From Rickettsiales bacterium (GTDB taxonomy: Bacteria > Pseudomonadota > Alphaproteobacteria > Rickettsiales > UBA3002), in NCBI GenBank assembly GCA_002725445.1, contig PBPD01000058.1, positions 1 through 6,426 of the forward strand: a DNA stretch of 6,426 nucleotides, read 5' to 3'. Numbering within the stretch: the first letter of the stretch is position 1; each line of letters starts with the position of its first letter. Of this stretch, positions 4,661-6,426 are shown in pieces. The notes below the pieces were generated by a model, which worked only from the letters and a program-made list of their open reading frames with translations, was not told the origin of the DNA and did not search any database. Made by a program: the position numbers and the translations under genes.

Positions 4661-6426
4661 ATGACGAATACGGTTTTCCGTGCTCAGGACCGCGTGAAGG
4701 TGCTTGTACCGAGGCCTTTTGATAACGCTTTTGATTATCTGGTGCCCGAGGGTATGCAGGTAGTGTCTGGCGCGTATGTGCAAGTGCCGTTTGGCCGTAA
4801 TCAGCTGGTGGGCGTTGTTTGGGGTGCCGGCGAAGACACACTGCCAGCCCATAAATGCAAGGCGCTTCTTCAGCATTGCGAGCATGTGCCCCCGATGCCC
4901 AAAGCGTTGCGCGGGTTTATCGATTGGGTGGCCGATTATACGATGGCACCGCGTGGCATGGTGTTGAAAATGGCGCTGCCTCTGCCTGTTGCGTTGTTGC
5001 AGCCGCCTATGCAAAAACTGTATCAACTGGCAAGCGCTGAGGCGTCCATGCCGAGCGCCACGCGTGAGCGGGTGGCAGAGGTGCTACGCGAACATACCCA
5101 AATGAGCCCTGCCCTGCTTGCCGATACCGCAGAGACCAGCCAATCGACCTTGCGCCAGATGGTCAAAGATGAGCAATTGATAGAGACACATCAGGTGATG
5201 CCGCCGCCTGTTCAGCACTTTAATATAACACAGCGCCCCGATCTTTCCGATGATCAGGAGCAAGCGGCTGCATTGCTGGCGCAGCAACTGGATGCTGGCT
5301 TTGCCGCTACGCTGATTGATGGGGTAACGGGCTCGGGTAAAACTGAGGTGTATTTCGATACGATAGAGAAAGCATTGGCGTCTGGTGGACAAGTGCTGGT
5401 GATGTTGCCCGAAATTGCATTAACGGTGCAATGGCGCGCGCGCTTTGCCAAGCGGTTTGGCGGCGAGGCAATTGTGTGGCATTCCTCGGTGGGCGAGGCC
5501 GAGCGCAAACATGCATGGCGGGCGGTGGCATCGGGTTCGGCTAAGCTGGTGGTAGGCGCGCGCTCTGCTTTGTTTCTGCCCTATAATAATCTGTCGCTTA
5601 TCGTGGTGGATGAAGAGCATGAAGCGTCTTACAAACAGGAAGACGGTGTAATTTACCATGCGCGCGATATGGCGGTGGTGCGCGCAGCACTGGAGAAGAT
5701 ACCGATTCAGTTGGTGTCTGCTACCCCGACATTAGAGACCATACATAATGTGCAGCAGGGTAAATATACGCGCGTGCATTTGCCAAGCCGGTTTGCTGAG
5801 GCGTCTTTTCCGACAGTCGAATTGATCGACATGCGCGAAGCAGGGCTGAATGCGACGCAGTGGATATCGCCAGAATTAGGTCAGGCACTTGCCAAAACCT
5901 TTAATGCGGGTCATCAGGCCATGCTGTTTCTGAATAGGCGCGGCTATGCTCCTCTGGTGCTGTGCCGCACGTGTGGCCACCGGTTTCAGTGTCCGCGCTG
6001 CTCGACATGGATGGTGCTGCATAAAGGCAAAAGCCGTTTGCAATGCCATCACTGCGACTATCAGCAGATGGCGCCGACGGCCTGCCCTGAGTGCGATAGC
6101 ACGGATAGTCTAGTGCCGTGTGGGCCGGGGGTGGAGCGACTGGCCGAAGAAGCAGTGGATTTATTTCCACAGGCCAACATTGCATTGTTAAGTAGTGACC
6201 AGTCGCAGGACACGGCTGAGATGATTCAGCAAATTATAGATAAGAAATATGATTTGGTTATCGGTACACAGCTGATCGCCAAAGGCCATCATTTCCCGCA
6301 TTTGGCCACGGTCGGTGTGGTGGATGCCGATCTGGGGCTTAGCGGAGGTGATTTGCGCGCATCTGAGCGCACCTATCAATTGTTGCACCAGATTGCAGGC
6401 CGCGCCGGGCGTGAAAAAGTGGCAGG
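4661..6426 (+). CDS. priA: Primosomal protein N' (replication restart helicase PriA), 3'-truncated by the window edge
   Basis: PriA recognises stalled or collapsed replication forks and D-loops, unwinds the lagging arm 3' to 5' and helps reload the replicative helicase. The frame is open from ATG 4661 to the last base (588 full codons, no stop), so roughly the last 140 residues are missing compared with E. coli PriA (732). In order: the 3'-DNA-binding domain (about 11-105; RVKVLVPRPFDNAFDYLVP, VQVPFGRNQLVGVVW), a winged-helix region (about 120-190), and helicase lobe 1 with Walker A GVTGSGKTE (Lys227), DEEH (317-320) followed by the aromatic-rich loop and YHARD, and SATPT (353-357). The zinc insertion has eight cysteines (435, 438, 444, 447, 462, 465, 475, 478), enough for two zinc sites. 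Lobe 2 has GTQLIAKGHHFP (535-546) and QIAGRAGR (577-584). The DADLGLSGGDLRASER stretch is of the type I associate with Alphaproteobacteria. All expected helicase and zinc residues in the visible part are intact. Confidence 0.97.
   Translation, partial: MTNTVFRAQDRVKVLVPRPFDNAFDYLVPEGMQVVSGAYVQVPFGRNQLVGVVWGAGEDTLPAHKCKALLQHCEHVPPMPKALRGFIDWVADYTMAPRGMVLKMALPLPVALLQPPMQKLYQLASAEASMPSATRERVAEVLREHTQMSPALLADTAETSQSTLRQMVKDEQLIETHQVMPPPVQHFNITQRPDLSDDQEQAAALLAQQLDAGFAATLIDGVTGSGKTEVYFDTIEKALASGGQVLVMLPEIALTVQWRARFAKRFGGEAIVWHSSVGEAERKHAWRAVASGSAKLVVGARSALFLPYNNLSLIVVDEEHEASYKQEDGVIYHARDMAVVRAALEKIPIQLVSATPTLETIHNVQQGKYTRVHLPSRFAEASFPTVELIDMREAGLNATQWISPELGQALAKTFNAGHQAMLFLNRRGYAPLVLCRTCGHRFQCPRCSTWMVLHKGKSRLQCHHCDYQQMAPTACPECDSTDSLVPCGPGVERLAEEAVDLFPQANIALLSSDQSQDTAEMIQQIIDKKYDLVIGTQLIAKGHHFPHLATVGVVDADLGLSGGDLRASERTYQLLHQIAGRAGREKVA

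Noticed and set aside
4218..4664. 148-residue plus-strand open frame opposite the transaldolase gene
   Set aside because: It is antisense to the conserved Schiff-base domain, with Ser/Ala/Leu-rich shadow composition and no own ribosome site. It also runs over the priA start.
4628..5026. Minus-strand open frame opposite the start of priA
   Set aside because: It overlaps the conserved PriA DNA-binding domain in antisense and is rich in His, Arg and Gln with no motif; a shadow frame.
1..6426. A hidden novel system, CRISPR array, RNA gene or mobile element
   Set aside because: About 98% of the window is covered by coding sequence, nearly all of it in recognisable housekeeping genes. The only gaps are 42, 6, 5 and 66 bp, too small for arrays or most RNA genes, and no repeated units or terminal inverted repeats were seen.

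Overview
The window looks like ordinary chromosomal DNA from a bacterium, most likely an alphaproteobacterium with moderate GC content. It is almost entirely coding. Two points suggest the lineage. First, a transaldolase-family gene, a DUF484 gene and xerC are divergent from priA, an order I recall from many Alphaproteobacteria. Second, the PriA C-terminal helicase lobe reads DADLGLSGGDLRASER, where E. coli PriA has a DVDGALFSADFRSAER-type stretch. No genus can be named from this alone.

Layout from left to right: (1) 1-1914, plus strand, the C-terminal ~637 residues of the bifunctional proline-catabolic flavoenzyme PutA; its 5' part lies outside the window. (2) 1957-2229, plus strand, a small uncharacterised 90-residue protein. 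(3) 2236-4594, minus strand, a compact three-gene unit transcribed right to left: transaldolase (4594-3944), DUF484 protein (3938-3177) and the tyrosine recombinase XerC (3213-2236). The first two are 5 nt apart and the last two overlap by 37 nt, so they are probably one transcript with coupled translation. (4) 4661-6426, plus strand, the first 588 codons of the primosomal helicase PriA, which runs off the right edge. PriA and the transaldolase are divergent across 66 bp that must hold both start regions.

Functionally this is a housekeeping neighbourhood. PutA oxidises proline to glutamate, the transaldolase serves the non-oxidative pentose phosphate pathway, XerC (with XerD and FtsK elsewhere) resolves chromosome dimers, and PriA reloads the replisome at collapsed forks. 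The XerC/PriA proximity places two chromosome-maintenance genes together, but the shared location is a conserved arrangement and not proof of a joint pathway.

I found no mobile element, CRISPR array, RNA gene or defence system, and no convincing sign of a new biological system. The points most worth a second look are a shortened PutA linker, active-site residues that favour transaldolase over fructose-6-phosphate aldolase, the unrecognised small protein with its ambiguous start, and a 12-bp perfect palindrome that contains both stop codons of the convergent gene pair.
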